Shown here piece after piece: positions 27,303 through 37,564 of a stretch of 43,833 bases of DNA; within the stretch, counting starts at the first letter, position 1, and each line of letters opens with the position of its first letter. A program made the translations under genes and the position numbers. The DNA lies in assembly GCF_018069875.1 (NCBI RefSeq), contig NZ_JAGQDF010000022.1:1-43833 (forward strand), in the 5' to 3' direction. The DNA comes from Ideonella alba. GTDB taxonomy: Bacteria; Pseudomonadota; Gammaproteobacteria; Burkholderiales; Burkholderiaceae_C. The notes beneath the pieces were generated by a model. It was not told where the DNA came from, did no database searches, and saw only the letters and a program-made list of their open reading frames with translations.

Positions 27303-29150
27303 GTGGAAGAGTGGATCGGTCGGCAGTGGCATCGCCTGGTCACCCAGGCCGCCTCGCGCGAGCATGCGGCAGCCGCGGTCACGCTGGACGAGGTGCAGCG
27401 CACGCTGGCGCTGCTGTTCCGTGCCGGCGGCGGTGACAGCGCCGTGCGCCTGGCGCCGGTGGGCGAGCGTGCCGTGGGCGGCCCGCGTGACTGGCTGCAG
27501 CGCCTGGCCGGCAGCGGCCAGCGCGCCGCGCTGGGTCAGCTCAGCGAGCAGGTGCTGGCCCTGCCGCCGCGCCTGGCGGTGTTCGCCGAGCGTTCCCTGA
27601 ACCGTGATCTCTACATCTGGCTCGCGGCCCTGGCGGCGCACGACGCGCCCAGTGGCGACTGGCTGGTGGGCCAGACCCGCGCCAGCGCGGCCGCGCTGCA
27701 GCAATGGCCCGGCCTGCGCCAGCGCCACGCACGCCTGCTGGCGGCGCACCTGGCCCAGCGCCCGGCGCCCGGCACGCTGCGTGGCGACGCGGCCCGCGCC
27801 GAGCGCCTGGTGCAGCAGACCCTGCGCGGCCAGCCGGTGCCGCTGGACACCGGCATCGGTCCGGCCGACGTGGCGCCGGTGTGGCTGTGGCTGGAGGCGG
27901 GCGCCGCACCGGCGGCCGCGGCGTCCGGCCGCCGCGACCCCAGCGGTGACACCCCCGCCGCCCTTGACACCGTCAGTGACCGCACCCGCCGCCGCGCCGA
28001 GCGGGTGGCCCACGACACCCCGCGCGCGCCGCTGATGATGTTCTTCCGCGCCGAGTCCATCCTCAGCTGGGGCGAGTTCGTGCGCGTGAACCGCGCCACC
28101 GATGACGACGACCACCCCGACGCACTGCAGGCCGCCAACGACATGGAGCGCCTGGCCATCGCCCCCGATGGCCAGCGCAGCGCCTCGCGGGTGCGCTTCG
28201 ACCTGGACCTGCCCAGCGCCGCGGTGGACGACCAGCCGCTGGGCGCGCCCGAGCGCCTGCCCGAGTGGGACTGGAAGCGCCAGCGCCTGCTGACCGACCA
28301 CTGCGCGGTGCAGCGGGTGGTGGCGCCGGCGCCGGCCGCCTTCGTGCCCACGCCTGAGCTGCGCCGCACCGCGCGCCAGGTGCGCCGTCGGCTGGAGCTG
28401 CTGCGCGCGGCCCCTGAGCGCCAGCGCGGCGAGGCCGAGGGCGATGAGATCGACCTCGACGCCTGGGTGCGCCACCGCATCGATGCCGCCACGGGGGCGG
28501 TCAGCGGCGAGCCACGGGTGTTCCAGCGCGCGCGGCGCAGCGGCCGCAGCCTGGCCACGCTGCTGCTGGCCGACCTGTCGCTGTCCACCGACGCCCATGT
28601 CTGGCTGGGCGGCGGCGACAAGCAGCGCAGCGCCCGCGTGATCGATGTGATCCGCGACGCGCTGTATGTGTTCGGCGAGGCCTTGCAGGCCAGTGGCGAT
28701 GCCTTCGAGATGCTGGGCTTCTCGTCGGTGCGCCGCCAGCAGGTGCGCATCCAGCACCTCAAGGGCTTTGACGAGCGCTGGGCCGCGCCGGCGCAGGCCC
28801 GCGTGGGCGCGATCAAGCCCGGCTACTACACCCGCATGGGCGCCGCGATCCGCCATGCCAGCGCGCGCCTGGCCGCGCGCCCCGAGCGCCAGCGCCTGCT
28901 GCTGCTGCTCACCGACGGCAAGCCCAACGACCTGGACCACTACGAGGGCCGCTGGGGCCTGGAGGACACGCGCCACGCGGTGCATGAGGCGCGCGCGCTG
29001 GGCCTGACCCCGTTTGCCGTGACGATCGACGAGCAGGCCCACGACTACCTGCCGATGCTCTTCGGCGAGCACGGCTGGGCCCTGGTGCACCGGCCGCAGG
29101 AGCTGGTGCAGCGGCTGGCGGCGGTGCAGGCGCGGCTGGCTGGCACTTGA
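27303..29150 (+). CDS. norD: NorD, VWA-domain assembly factor of NO reductase
   Basis: NorD (615 aa) acts with NorQ in activating NorCB. The GTG at 27303 gives the typical start MEEWIGRQWHRLVT and lies 1 base after the preceding gene. The C-terminal von Willebrand A domain has the MIDAS motif DLSLS (about residue 425) and LLLTDGKPNDLDHYEGRWG. The frame is open far upstream, but that is only overlap with the FeS gene. The stop codon lies inside the FNR-type box of dnr. Confidence 0.93.
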   Translation: MEEWIGRQWHRLVTQAASREHAAAAVTLDEVQRTLALLFRAGGGDSAVRLAPVGERAVGGPRDWLQRLAGSGQRAALGQLSEQVLALPPRLAVFAERSLNRDLYIWLAALAAHDAPSGDWLVGQTRASAAALQQWPGLRQRHARLLAAHLAQRPAPGTLRGDAARAERLVQQTLRGQPVPLDTGIGPADVAPVWLWLEAGAAPAAAASGRRDPSGDTPAALDTVSDRTRRRAERVAHDTPRAPLMMFFRAESILSWGEFVRVNRATDDDDHPDALQAANDMERLAIAPDGQRSASRVRFDLDLPSAAVDDQPLGAPERLPEWDWKRQRLLTDHCAVQRVVAPAPAAFVPTPELRRTARQVRRRLELLRAAPERQRGEAEGDEIDLDAWVRHRIDAATGAVSGEPRVFQRARRSGRSLATLLLADLSLSTDAHVWLGGGDKQRSARVIDVIRDALYVFGEALQASGDAFEMLGFSSVRRQQVRIQHLKGFDERWAAPAQARVGAIKPGYYTRMGAAIRHASARLAARPERQRLLLLLTDGKPNDLDHYEGRWGLEDTRHAVHEARALGLTPFAVTIDEQAHDYLPMLFGEHGWALVHRPQELVQRLAAVQARLAGT

Positions 29151-29160
29151 TGCGAGTCAA
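29147..29160. promoter_or_regulatory. FNR/Dnr box of the dnr-napF genes
   Basis: TTGATGCGAGTCAA matches the FNR consensus TTGAT-N4-ATCAA in 9 of 10 fixed bases. Its first half-site contains the norD stop codon. Centred at -41.5 it predicts a transcript start near 29195, 26 bases before the regulator's ATG, so dnr may be autoregulated or FNR-controlled. Confidence 0.7.
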
Positions 29161-29220
29161 GACATGAGCGGCAGCGACCCACCACAATGGCGCCTCGGCG
29201 CAGGGCCGCAGGAGACTCCG

Positions 29221-29967
29221 ATGGAAGGGCGCCACTTCGATATTCCCCGCTACCTGGCGGTGCTGCCGCTGTTCCAGGAGATGACGCCGCCCGAGCTGCA
29301 GCGCCTGGCCGAAGGCTGCCGGCTGCGCCGCTTCGCGCGCGGTGAGGACGTGTTCCGCCTGGGCGAGCCCTGCGAGGAACTGCATGTCACCGTGATGGGC
29401 CAGGTCAAGCTGTTCGCGCTGTCGCCGGCCGGGCAGGAAAAGGTGATCGAGCTGGTCGGCCCCGGCAACAGCTTTGCCGAAGCGCTGATGTTCACCGGCA
29501 AGCCCTACATCATCAACGCCCAGGCCCTGAACGACACGCTGCTGCTGTCGGTGGGCAAGGCCGCGGTGCTGCGCGAGATCGAGAACGACCCGCGCTTTGC
29601 GCTGCGCATGCTGGCCGGCATCTCGCGCCGGCTGCATGGCCTGGTCCACGACGTGCAAGCCTATGCGCTGCACAGCGGCATGCAGCGCGTCATCGGCTAC
29701 CTGCTGCGCGACCTGCCCGACCACGCCGAGGACGCTGCCGGCATGACGCTGGCCGACGCCGGTGGCACGCCGATGCCGCTGCCGCCGCGCGAGCACCGGG
29801 TGTCTCTGCCGGTCAGCAAGGCCACGATCGCCTCGCGTCTGTCGCTGACGCCCGAGTACTTCTCACGCGTGCTGCACGAACTGGCCGCGCAGGGCCTGAT
29901 CACGATCGACAAGCGCGACATCCTGATCCCGGACCCGGCTCGCCTGGCGGGGCACCCGCTGCAGTGA
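29221..29967 (+). CDS. dnr: Dnr/Nnr-type Crp-FNR family regulator
   Basis: This 248-aa regulator has an N-terminal cyclic-nucleotide-binding-like barrel (residues about 15-125), a long dimer helix and a C-terminal winged helix with SKATIASRLSLTPEYFSRVL. FNR's N-terminal four-cysteine cluster is absent, so it belongs with the NO-responsive Dnr/Nnr group, which senses NO through heme. It is the probable activator acting at the TTGA-N6-TCAA boxes of nor, nap and nirN. The ATG at 29221 with AGGAG upstream is preferred to one at 29164, which would precede the predicted transcript start. Confidence 0.88.
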   Translation: MEGRHFDIPRYLAVLPLFQEMTPPELQRLAEGCRLRRFARGEDVFRLGEPCEELHVTVMGQVKLFALSPAGQEKVIELVGPGNSFAEALMFTGKPYIINAQALNDTLLLSVGKAAVLREIENDPRFALRMLAGISRRLHGLVHDVQAYALHSGMQRVIGYLLRDLPDHAEDAAGMTLADAGGTPMPLPPREHRVSLPVSKATIASRLSLTPEYFSRVLHELAAQGLITIDKRDILIPDPARLAGHPLQ

Positions 29968-29977
29968 GCGTGCGCTG

Positions 29978-30484
29978 ATGGACCCACGCCGGCGCCTGTT
30001 CCTGCGCGGCACGCTGCCGCGCGGTGACGAGCCGCCCACGCCCCCCCGGCCGCCCTGGGCGCTGCGCCCCGATGCCGCCTTCACCGCGCGCTGCACCCGC
30101 TGCGGCGACTGCCTGCGCGCCTGCCCGCAGCAGGTGCTGATGGCGGGCGACGGCGGCTTTCCCGAGATCCGCTTCACGCAGCGCGGCTGCAGCCTGTGCG
30201 GCGACTGCCGCGCCGCCTGTCCCAGCGGCGCGCTGGACCGCAGCGCCGCCGAGCCCTTTGCCGAGCGGGTGCAGGTGGCCCCCCACTGCCTGGCCGAGCG
30301 CGGTGTGGAATGCCGCGTCTGCGCCGAGGCCTGCGACGCACGGGCCCTGCGCTTTCGGCCGCAGCCCGGTGGCGTCTGGCGGCTGCAGGTGGCGCTGGAC
30401 CAGTGCAGCGGCTGCGGTGCGTGTGTCGCCCCCTGCCCGGTCGGGGCGATCACGCTGGCCCAGCCCGGTCCGCAGCGGGCCTGA
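29978..30484 (+). CDS. napF: NapF ferredoxin-type protein
   Basis: NapF (168 aa) is a cytoplasmic iron-sulfur protein that helps load or activate NapA. It begins MDPRRRLFLRG as is typical and has 4Fe-4S motifs CTRCGDCLRACP, CSLCGDCRAACP and CSGCGACVAPCP, plus CRVCAEAC. It is unusual in being separated from the other nap genes, lying 10 bases after dnr and in the opposite direction to napDAGHBC. Confidence 0.92.
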   Translation: MDPRRRLFLRGTLPRGDEPPTPPRPPWALRPDAAFTARCTRCGDCLRACPQQVLMAGDGGFPEIRFTQRGCSLCGDCRAACPSGALDRSAAEPFAERVQVAPHCLAERGVECRVCAEACDARALRFRPQPGGVWRLQVALDQCSGCGACVAPCPVGAITLAQPGPQRA

Positions 30485-30519
30485 TGGACGCGGCCCGGCG
30501 GCCGTGGCATGGTGCCGGC

Positions 30520-31011
30520 ATGAAGACCCTTTTCCTGACCGCCGCGCTGGCCACTCTGCTGGCCGTCTCTCCGCCCCCGGCCTCCGCCCAGGAGGTCGCC
30601 CGCTCGCCCCTGCTGGGCACCTGGTCGGTCGACCTGTCGCGGCTGCCCATTCCAGAGGCCATGCGCCCGCGCAGCGTCAGCATCCGCTTCGCCGAGGCCG
30701 GGCCGTCGCGCCTGGCGATGACGGTGGAGGTGGTCGACCCCGCCGGCCAGACCCTGCGCGCCGAGGGCGTGAACACGCTCGATGGTTCGGCGGCGCCGGT
30801 CAGCGGCAACCTCGAGGCCGACACCGCGGCCTTCACCCAGCCGGTGCCCGGCGTGCTGGTGCTGCAGCTCGCCCGCGGCGGTCAGCCCGCCTCGACCCGG
30901 GTCTACACCGTCTCCGCCGACGGCCAGGCCATGACCGAGACGGTGGCCTATTTCAACGACGCGGGCCAGCCGGCGCTGCGGGCCAATTTCTTCAGCCGGA
31001 AAGGCCGCTGA
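30520..31011 (+). CDS. Exported protein of unknown function
   Basis: This 163-aa protein has a signal peptide (MKTLFLTAALATLLAVSPPP ending ASAQ) and a beta-rich remainder that starts LLGTWSVDLSRLPIPEAMRP, reminiscent of small lipocalin-like or calycin secreted proteins. I do not recognise the family. An ATG at 30484 overlapping the napF stop is also possible, but the one at 30520 gives a clean signal peptide. Probably transcribed with dnr-napF. Confidence 0.7.
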   Translation: MKTLFLTAALATLLAVSPPPASAQEVARSPLLGTWSVDLSRLPIPEAMRPRSVSIRFAEAGPSRLAMTVEVVDPAGQTLRAEGVNTLDGSAAPVSGNLEADTAAFTQPVPGVLVLQLARGGQPASTRVYTVSADGQAMTETVAYFNDAGQPALRANFFSRKGR

Positions 31012-31120
31012 GCACGGCGGCACGGGCCGCCGCGGCTCCCCCTGCCGCGGCCGCGCCTTAGGGGTACAGCGGCTGGCGCCGTGTCCCTAGCATGGCTGGA
31101 CTTCACACAGGAGAGCGGCC

Positions 31121-31618
31121 ATGGGCAAGCGCAGCGTCAGCGTCAAGGTCAACACCCCCAAGGTCAGCAAGTACACCGTCAAGGGCGACACGCTGGCCGA
31201 GGTGCGCAAGAACCTGGACAGGCGCGAGGAATGGGGCCTGTACGACGCCACGCAGAACTTCAAGAGCGGTGGCAAGGTCGACAGTGAGGGCCAGGTCACC
31301 AGCGTCACGATCGAGCTGAACCCGGTGATCGAGCTGCCCACCTGGGCCGGCTACAGCAAGGCCACCAAGCCGCAGAAAGCCTCGTGGGATGCGATGCTGA
31401 AGAAGCTGTCCGCCCACGAGTACAAGCACCACGACATCCAGGTGGCCGGTGCGGCGGCGCTGAAGAAGGCGATCGAGTCGGCCAAGGAACTGGACGCCGA
31501 CGCGCTGAACGCGCTGATCGAACAAGCCCAGACCGACACCCAGAAGGCGCAGGACAGCTACGACCGCAGCAGCGGCCATGGCGCCAAGGAAGGCGTGGAG
31601 CTGGACGAGGACGCCTGA
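31121..31618 (+). CDS. DUF922-type putative metalloprotease
   Basis: This 165-aa protein fits the DUF922 family: a beta N terminus (VNTPKVSKYTVKGDTLAEVR), a zinc-protease-like motif HEYKHH in LSAHEYKHHDIQVAGAA (HExxH), and a C-terminal YDRSSGHGAKEGVEL. Most family members have a signal peptide, whereas here the N terminus (MGKRSVSVKV) lacks one, so it may be cytoplasmic or use a different start. Activity is not established. The ATG at 31121 is preceded by AGGAG. Confidence 0.75.
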   Translation: MGKRSVSVKVNTPKVSKYTVKGDTLAEVRKNLDRREEWGLYDATQNFKSGGKVDSEGQVTSVTIELNPVIELPTWAGYSKATKPQKASWDAMLKKLSAHEYKHHDIQVAGAAALKKAIESAKELDADALNALIEQAQTDTQKAQDSYDRSSGHGAKEGVELDEDA

Positions 31619-31649
31619 CGGCGCCCCCGCCACCCGCTACCATCGCCCC

Positions 31650-31916
31650 ATGACCAAGTTCCTGATCGCCGTGCTGGTGCTGCTGGGCGTGGCCCTGGCC
31701 ACCAACCCGGGCGCCGACAGCCACCGCGCCAAGCTCAAGGCCGAGATCGCCGAGCGCAGCCAGATCGCCGGCGTGCTGGGCCTGGGCGGACTGGCGGCGC
31801 TGGTGTCGACCTACTACACGCTGGGCGTGGCCTCGTACACCACCATCAACGACAAGGTGGTGAGCTACGGCGCCTTCGGCCTGGTGGTGATTCCCGACCT
31901 GGGCAACGGCCGCTGA
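31650..31916 (+). CDS. Small membrane-associated protein, DUF4359-like
   Basis: This 88-aa protein has an N-terminal hydrophobic segment (MTKFLIAVLVLLGVALATNP) and ends with a short beta-like part (YGAFGLVVIPDLGN). The layout, with the TNP box after the membrane helix and a TLGVASYTTIN segment, resembles DUF4359 proteins, whose function is unknown. It ends 3 bases from the convergent end of napC. Confidence 0.6.
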   Translation: MTKFLIAVLVLLGVALATNPGADSHRAKLKAEIAERSQIAGVLGLGGLAALVSTYYTLGVASYTTINDKVVSYGAFGLVVIPDLGNGR

Positions 31917-31919
31917 GGC

Positions 31920-32603
31920 TCAGCGCGCCGCGCTGTCGGCCCCGGCCGCAGCGCTGGCGGCGGTGTTCGCCGGCTTCACCGGCGCCGCGGGCGGCAGCTG
32001 CGCCGGCTCGTCCTTCGGCGCGCCGATGTTCTGCTCGATCGCCGGCAGCGTGTGGGCAATGCCCTTGTGGCAGTCGATGCAGGTCTGGCCGGCGTTGACC
32101 GCCTCCTGGTGGCGACGTGCCGAGCGCTGGTTCTGCTCGGCATAGTCCATGTACGCGAAGTTGTGGCAGTTGCGGCATTCCTGGCTGTCGTTGGCCTTCA
32201 TGCGCGCCCATTCATGGCCGGCCAGTTCGGCCCGCTTGGCGTTGAACTTCTCGGGCGTGTCGATGCTGCCCAGGATCTTGTGCAGCACCTCGTTGCTCGC
32301 CTGGATCTTGCGCACGATCTTCGGGCCCCATTCCTTGGGCACATGGCAGTCGGGGCAGGTGGCGCGCACGCCGGTGCGGTTGTTGTAGTGGATGGTGTTG
32401 CGGTACTCGACGTAGACGTTCTCCTTCATCTCGTGGCAGGAGATGCAGAAGGCCTCGCGGTTGGTCCATTCCATCGCGGTGTTGAAGCCGCCCCAGAAGA
32501 TCACGCCGCCCAGGAAGGCGATGGCCAGCAGGCCGAAGGTGGGGGTCTTGACGAAGGCCCAGCAGCGGGCGAGCAGGCCGGTCTTGGCGGTGGTGTCGGT
32601 CAT
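31920..32603 (-). CDS. napC: NapC, tetraheme quinol dehydrogenase
   Basis: NapC (227 aa) oxidises quinol and passes electrons to NapB. One N-terminal membrane anchor (GLLAIAFLGGVIFWGGF) is followed by four CxxCH heme motifs: CISCH, CPDCH, CRNCH and CIDCH. The Ala/Pro-rich C-terminal 30 residues look unstructured. The ATG at 32603 gives the standard N terminus; the frame is open 12 codons further. Last gene of napDAGHBC. Confidence 0.95.
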   Translation of the reverse strand: MTDTTAKTGLLARCWAFVKTPTFGLLAIAFLGGVIFWGGFNTAMEWTNREAFCISCHEMKENVYVEYRNTIHYNNRTGVRATCPDCHVPKEWGPKIVRKIQASNEVLHKILGSIDTPEKFNAKRAELAGHEWARMKANDSQECRNCHNFAYMDYAEQNQRSARRHQEAVNAGQTCIDCHKGIAHTLPAIEQNIGAPKDEPAQLPPAAPVKPANTAASAAAGADSAAR

Positions 32604-32619
32604 GGCGTGTGCTCCCGCC

Positions 32620-33096
32620 TCACTGCATGCCACGGGCACGCTGGAAGGTGTTCTCCACCAGCGGCTTGGCGTCGGTCTGCGGCACGTGGCACTGGGTGCA
32701 GAAGTAGCGGCGCGGGCTGATGTTGTCCAGCTCCTGGCCGTCGCGGGTCTTAAAGTGCGTCACGCTCACCCGCGGCGCACCGCTGGACTTGGCCTTGCCG
32801 AAGGAGTGGCAGTCCATGCACTTGTTGAAGTTCTTGGTGATCTGGTAGCCGCTGATGGTGTGCGGGATCAGCGGCGGCTGCTGCATGAAGTCGCGGTCCG
32901 CGGGCGCGTGGTCACGCTCCTGCTTGATGGCCGTGGGGGCGTTGTCCTGGTTCAGCGGCGTGCCGCCGCGCAGGCCCTGCAGCTTGACCGGGCCGGTGGG
33001 CGCGGGCGCGTCGGCGGCACTGGCCAGGTCGGCGCCCATCCATACGAGCCCGGCGGCCAGCAGCAACTTGGCAAAGGTGTTGATCAGCGTGCTCAT
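32620..33096 (-). CDS. napB: NapB, diheme cytochrome c of periplasmic nitrate reductase
   Basis: NapB (158 aa) forms the NapAB complex. It has a signal peptide ending DLASA, two heme motifs CMDCH and CTQCH, and further His ligands in the ERDHAPADRDF and RVSVTHFKTRDG regions. The ATG at 33096 with GGAG upstream overlaps the napH stop (ATGA). Confidence 0.95.
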   Translation of the reverse strand: MSTLINTFAKLLLAAGLVWMGADLASAADAPAPTGPVKLQGLRGGTPLNQDNAPTAIKQERDHAPADRDFMQQPPLIPHTISGYQITKNFNKCMDCHSFGKAKSSGAPRVSVTHFKTRDGQELDNISPRRYFCTQCHVPQTDAKPLVENTFQRARGMQ

Positions 33097-34010
33097 CAGG
33101 ATCTCCGGGTGTCGAATCGGTGGGTCAGGGTGAAGACGTCGGGGCCGCAGACATCGATGCAGCGGCCGCAGTGGGTGCAGGCGGCGTCCAGGATCACGGG
33201 CGAGGCGCCGCCCTTGCCCTTCAGCGCGATCGGGATGACCTGCGGCTCCGGGCAGACGGCGTAGCAGTCGGCGCAGTCGTTGCAGCGGCTGCTGTGGCGG
33301 GCCGACACGCGCAGCAGCGAGGCCTGGCCGATCAGCGCGTACAGCGCGCCTTGCGGACAGACATGGCCGCACCAGCCGCGCGGTGCCACCAGCAGGTCGA
33401 ACAGAAACACCGCGGCGGTGATGCCCCAGGCGATGCCACCGCCAAAGACCAGCGCACGCTGCGTCATGCTGACCGGGTTCACGGCCTCCCAGGCCGGCAG
33501 GCCGGCCAGCGCGCTGGCCAGCAGCACCGCGCCCAGCAGCCAGTGGCGCAGCGCGCCGCGCGGCGCACGGCCGGTGCCGATGTGCAGGCGACGGCGCAGC
33601 CAGGCGGCGGTGTCGGTGACCACGCCCACCGGGCAGACCCAGGCGCAGAACGTGCGGCCACCCACCAGCGCGTAGAAGGCGATGACGATGCCGGCACCCA
33701 CCAGGGCTGAGAGCTCAGGCACATGGCGGCTGGCCAGTGTCTGGGCCAGCACGAAGGGGTCGGTCAGCGGCAGCACGCCCAGCGTCAGGCTGCTGGACAG
33801 GTTGCCCTTGACGATCCACACGCCCAGCCACGGCCCGGCCAGGAACAGCGCCAGCAGCGCCAGCTGGGTCAGCCGGCGCAGCAGCCACCAGCGGTGCGCG
33901 GCCAGCCAGCCCTTGTCCTGCACGGCGGCGGCACCAGGGCGCTGCACCGTGGCGGCACGCTTCAGACCGAAGCTGCGCGATTCGGCGGGTGACAGCGGCG
34001 CGCTGCTCAC
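33096..34010 (-). CDS. napH: NapH, membrane iron-sulfur quinol dehydrogenase component
   Basis: NapH (304 aa) has four to five membrane helices with the CxxxCP motifs CAWVCPVG and CGHVCPQG, then two ferredoxin motifs [14 protein letters not shown] and [12 protein letters not shown]. With NapG it feeds electrons from quinol to NapA/NapC. The start is GTG at 34010 overlapping the napG stop (GTGA), so translation is coupled. Confidence 0.95.
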   Translation of the reverse strand: MSSAPLSPAESRSFGLKRAATVQRPGAAAVQDKGWLAAHRWWLLRRLTQLALLALFLAGPWLGVWIVKGNLSSSLTLGVLPLTDPFVLAQTLASRHVPELSALVGAGIVIAFYALVGGRTFCAWVCPVGVVTDTAAWLRRRLHIGTGRAPRGALRHWLLGAVLLASALAGLPAWEAVNPVSMTQRALVFGGGIAWGITAAVFLFDLLVAPRGWCGHVCPQGALYALIGQASLLRVSARHSSRCNDCADCYAVCPEPQVIPIALKGKGGASPVILDAACTHCGRCIDVCGPDVFTLTHRFDTRRS

Positions 34011-34801
34011 TTTGCGGCCTCCGAGGCGCCGGCGTAGGGCGCTGCGCCTGAGCGCAAGGGGTTCAGGTCACCGGGCACCGGGTGCTCGGGCAGGCGCTGC
34101 ACCGGTGCATCGAACTGCGGCCGGCCGGCGCGGTTGGCGGCATCCCACCCTTTGCGGTAGTGGTGGCCCAGCTCGCCGCGGGCCAGCTGGGTGGGCAGCA
34201 CCTTGATCGCGGCCTGCTCCAGCACGCAGCTCTTCTCGCACTTGCCGCAGCCGGTGCACTGCGCGGCATTCACCGTGGGCAGCAGCATCGCGTGGCGGTC
34301 GGAGCGCGGGTTGCTGACCTTGACCAGTGAGATCGCCTGATCGATCAGCGGGCACACGCGGTAGCAGACATCGCAGCGCAGGCCCAGGAAGTTCAGGCAG
34401 TTCTCCTGGTCGATCAGCACCGCGGTGCCCATGCGGGCCTGGGCGATGTCGGTGAGCTGCGGGTCCAGCGCGCCGGTGGGGCAGGCCTTGACGCAGGGCA
34501 CGGCCTCGCACATCTCGCAGGGGATCTCGCGGGCGACGAAGTAGGGCGTGCCGATCGCCACATCAGCGGCCATGCCGGCGCCCCATTGGCTGAGCTTGAG
34601 GTTCTGGGGTGGACAGTCGCGCACGCACAGGCCGCAGCGCACGCAGGCGGCCAGGAAGCGCGCGTCATCCAGCGCGCCGGGCGGGCGCAGCGCCTGGGCC
34701 GGTCGTGCCAGCGCCGGGCGGCCGGCCAGGGCCGCGCCGCCGGCGATCAGGCCGGCGGTGGCGGCGCTCGCGGCGCCCTGCATCAGTTCACGACGTTGCA
34801 T
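34007..34801 (-). CDS. napG: NapG, periplasmic iron-sulfur protein
   Basis: NapG (264 aa) has an N-terminal export signal with an RR pair ([17 protein letters not shown]) and four 4Fe-4S motifs: [35 protein letters not shown] and [11 protein letters not shown]. It partners NapH as an alternative quinol-oxidising branch. A 114-base gap separates it from napA; no promoter is obvious there. Confidence 0.94.
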   Translation of the reverse strand: MQRRELMQGAASAATAGLIAGGAALAGRPALARPAQALRPPGALDDARFLAACVRCGLCVRDCPPQNLKLSQWGAGMAADVAIGTPYFVAREIPCEMCEAVPCVKACPTGALDPQLTDIAQARMGTAVLIDQENCLNFLGLRCDVCYRVCPLIDQAISLVKVSNPRSDRHAMLLPTVNAAQCTGCGKCEKSCVLEQAAIKVLPTQLARGELGHHYRKGWDAANRAGRPQFDAPVQRLPEHPVPGDLNPLRSGAAPYAGASEAAK

Positions 34802-34915
34802 GTCAGCCCCTCGCCCGGCGGGTACGCCGGTCGATCTCCCGGGGGGATCGCGCCCGCCTTGGGGCGGCCCGGCGCCGGGCGCGCGAAAACGCTTCGATTC
34901 GCATCAGCTCAGGCC

Positions 34916-37465
34916 TCAGGCGCGGACCACCTTGACGGCGCACTTCTTGAAGTCGGTCTCCTTGGAGATCGGGCAGGTGGCGTCCAGCGTCAGCTTGTTG
35001 ACCAGCCGGCCTTCGTCGAAGAAGGGCACGAAGACCAGGCCGCGCGGCACCTTGTTGCGGCCCTTGGTCTCGACCGCCAGCGTGATCTCGCCGCGGCGCG
35101 AGGCCAGCTTGACCTGCATGCCGCGCTGGATGCCGCGCGCCTGCGCGTCATCGGGGTGCATGAAGACCACGGCCTCGGGCACGGCGCGGTGCAGCTCCGC
35201 CACACGGCGCGTCATGCTGCCGGTGTGCCAGTGCTCCAGCACGCGGCCGGTGCACAGCCACAGGTCGAACTCCTTGTCGGGCGATTCGGCCGCGGGCTGG
35301 TAGGGCAGGGCGAAGATGTTGGCCTTGCCGTCCTTGTGGCCGTAGAACCTGAGGCCCTCGCCGGCCTTGACGTAGGGGTCATAGCCCTCGCGGAAGCGCC
35401 ACAGCGTTTCCTTGCCGTCCACCACGGGCCAGCGCAGGCCGCGGGCCTCGTGGTAGGTGTCGAAGCTGGCCAGGTCGTGGCCGTGGCCGCGGCCGAATTC
35501 GGCGTATTCCTCGAACAGGCCCTTCTGCACATAGAAGCCGAAGGCCTCGGACTCGGCGTTCTTGTAGCCCTGGATGTACTTTCCGTTGACCTTGCCCAGG
35601 TCGGCCACAGGGTACTTGTTGACCTTGCCGTTCCTGTAGAGCACGTCGAACAGCGTCTTGCCCTTGACCGAGGGCATCTTGGCGATCAGCTCGGCCGGCC
35701 AGACCTCTTCCACCTTGAAGCGCTTGGCGAACTCCATCATCTGCCACAGGTCGGAGCGGGCCTGGCCGGGTGCGGCCACCTGCTGGCGCCAGAACTGGGT
35801 GCGTCGCTCGGCATTGCCGAAGGCGCCTTCCTTTTCCACCCACATGGCCGAGGGCAGCACCAGATCAGCCGCCATCGCGCTGACGGTGGGGTAGGGGTCG
35901 CTGACCACCACGAAGGCCTTGGGGTTGCGCCAGCCCGGCAGGATCTCGCCGTTGATGTTCGGACCCGCCTGCATGTTGTTGGTGGTGCTGGTCCAGTAGC
36001 AGCGGATCTTGCCGTCCTTCAGGGCGCGGCTTTGCGCCACGGCGTGCAGGCCGATCTTGTCGGGGATGGTGCCCTCGGGCAGGCCCCAGATCTCCTCGGT
36101 GTGGTGGCGGTGCTCGGGGTTGGTGACCACCATGTCGGCCGGCAGGCGGTGGGCGAAGGTGCCCACCTCGCGGGCGGTGCCGCAGGCGCTGGGCTGGCCG
36201 GTCAGGCTGAACGGCCCGGAGCCCGGCGTGCTGATCTTGCCGGTCAGCAGGTGGATGTTGTAGACGAGGTTGTTGGCCCAGGTGCCGCGGGTGTGCTGGT
36301 TGAAGCCCATGGTCCAGAACGAGACCACCTTGGTCTTCGGGTCGGCGTAGAGCTTGGCCAGGTCCTCCAACTGCTTGACGGGCACACCGGACAGCGCGCT
36401 GACCTTCTCGGCGGTGTACTCGCTGACGAACCTGGCGTACTCGTCAAAGCTGATCGGCGTGGCGTCGTTCGGGTTGCCCTTGGGCTTGCCGTCGGCGCCG
36501 GGGTAGCCATTGCTGGTGGCGTCCTTCTCCAGCGCGTGCACCGGACGCAGGCCGTAGCCGATGTCGGTGGCGCCCTGCTTGAAGTTGATGTTCTTCTTCA
36601 CGAACTCGGTGTTCACCTTCTTGTTCGTGATGATGTAGTGGGCAATGAAGTTCAGGATGGCCAGGTCGGTCTGCGGCACGAAGACCATGCCGCTGTCGGC
36701 CAGGTCGAAGCTGCGGTGCTCGAAGGTGGACAGCACGGCCACCTTGACGTGCGGCGCCGACAGCCGCCGGTCGGTGATGCGGCTCCACAGGATGGGGTGC
36801 ATCTCGGCCATGTTGCTGCCCCACAGCACGAAGGCGTCGGCCTGCTCGATGTCGTCGTAGCAGCCCATCGGCTCGTCGATGCCGAAGGTGCGCATGAAGC
36901 CGGTGACGGCGCTGGCCATGCAGTGGCGCGCGTTGGGGTCGAGGTTGTTGGTGCGCAGGCCAGCCTTCATCAGCTTGGCGGCGGCGTAGCCTTCCCAGAT
37001 CGTCCACTGGCCGGAGCCGAACATGGCCACCGCGTTCGGGCCCTCGGCCTTGATGGCCTCCTTCCACTTGGCGGCCATCACGTCGAAGGCTTCGTCCCAG
37101 CTGATGGGGGTGAACTCGCCGTCCTTGTCGTAGACGCCGTTCTTCTTGCGCAGCAGCGGCGTCTGCAGACGGTCCTTGCCGTACATGATCTTGGACAGGA
37201 AGTAGCCCTTGATGCAGTTCAGGCCGCGGTTGACGGGGGCCTCCGGGTCACCCTGGGTGGCCACGACGCGGCCGTCCTGCACGCCCACCATCACCGAGCA
37301 GCCGGTGCCGCAGAAGCGGCAGGGCGCCTTGTCCCAGCGCACGCCGGTGGCGGCGGCGGCCTTGTCGGCGGCGGGTGCGGCCTCGGCGACGATGGGGATG
37401 CCGGCGGCGGCAGCGCTGGCGGCGAGGGCCTGGGCCTTCAGGAAGTCACGGCGGTTGGCTTGCAT
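34916..37465 (-). CDS. napA: NapA, catalytic subunit of periplasmic nitrate reductase
   Basis: NapA (849 aa) reduces nitrate to nitrite with a bis-MGD molybdenum cofactor and one 4Fe-4S cluster. It starts with a Tat signal (RRDFLK) after MQAN. The cluster motif is [13 protein letters not shown] with a fourth cysteine in GLNCIKGY, and the probable Mo-ligating cysteine is in [10 protein letters not shown]. The TAT-type maturation agrees with napD upstream. The ATG at 37465 has AGGAG upstream and replaces a longer reading. A Dnr box lies 100 bases upstream. Confidence 0.96.
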   Translation of the reverse strand: MQANRRDFLKAQALAASAAAAGIPIVAEAAPAADKAAAATGVRWDKAPCRFCGTGCSVMVGVQDGRVVATQGDPEAPVNRGLNCIKGYFLSKIMYGKDRLQTPLLRKKNGVYDKDGEFTPISWDEAFDVMAAKWKEAIKAEGPNAVAMFGSGQWTIWEGYAAAKLMKAGLRTNNLDPNARHCMASAVTGFMRTFGIDEPMGCYDDIEQADAFVLWGSNMAEMHPILWSRITDRRLSAPHVKVAVLSTFEHRSFDLADSGMVFVPQTDLAILNFIAHYIITNKKVNTEFVKKNINFKQGATDIGYGLRPVHALEKDATSNGYPGADGKPKGNPNDATPISFDEYARFVSEYTAEKVSALSGVPVKQLEDLAKLYADPKTKVVSFWTMGFNQHTRGTWANNLVYNIHLLTGKISTPGSGPFSLTGQPSACGTAREVGTFAHRLPADMVVTNPEHRHHTEEIWGLPEGTIPDKIGLHAVAQSRALKDGKIRCYWTSTTNNMQAGPNINGEILPGWRNPKAFVVVSDPYPTVSAMAADLVLPSAMWVEKEGAFGNAERRTQFWRQQVAAPGQARSDLWQMMEFAKRFKVEEVWPAELIAKMPSVKGKTLFDVLYRNGKVNKYPVADLGKVNGKYIQGYKNAESEAFGFYVQKGLFEEYAEFGRGHGHDLASFDTYHEARGLRWPVVDGKETLWRFREGYDPYVKAGEGLRFYGHKDGKANIFALPYQPAAESPDKEFDLWLCTGRVLEHWHTGSMTRRVAELHRAVPEAVVFMHPDDAQARGIQRGMQVKLASRRGEITLAVETKGRNKVPRGLVFVPFFDEGRLVNKLTLDATCPISKETDFKKCAVKVVRA

Positions 37466-37564
37466 GGTGGGGTCTCCTGCCGAGGCCGCGCTGGTCGCGG
37501 CGGGCATCAGGGGAAGGGGTCAGGGGTTCAGGGTCGAGGCTAGGGAACAACCCTTGGGCTGTCC

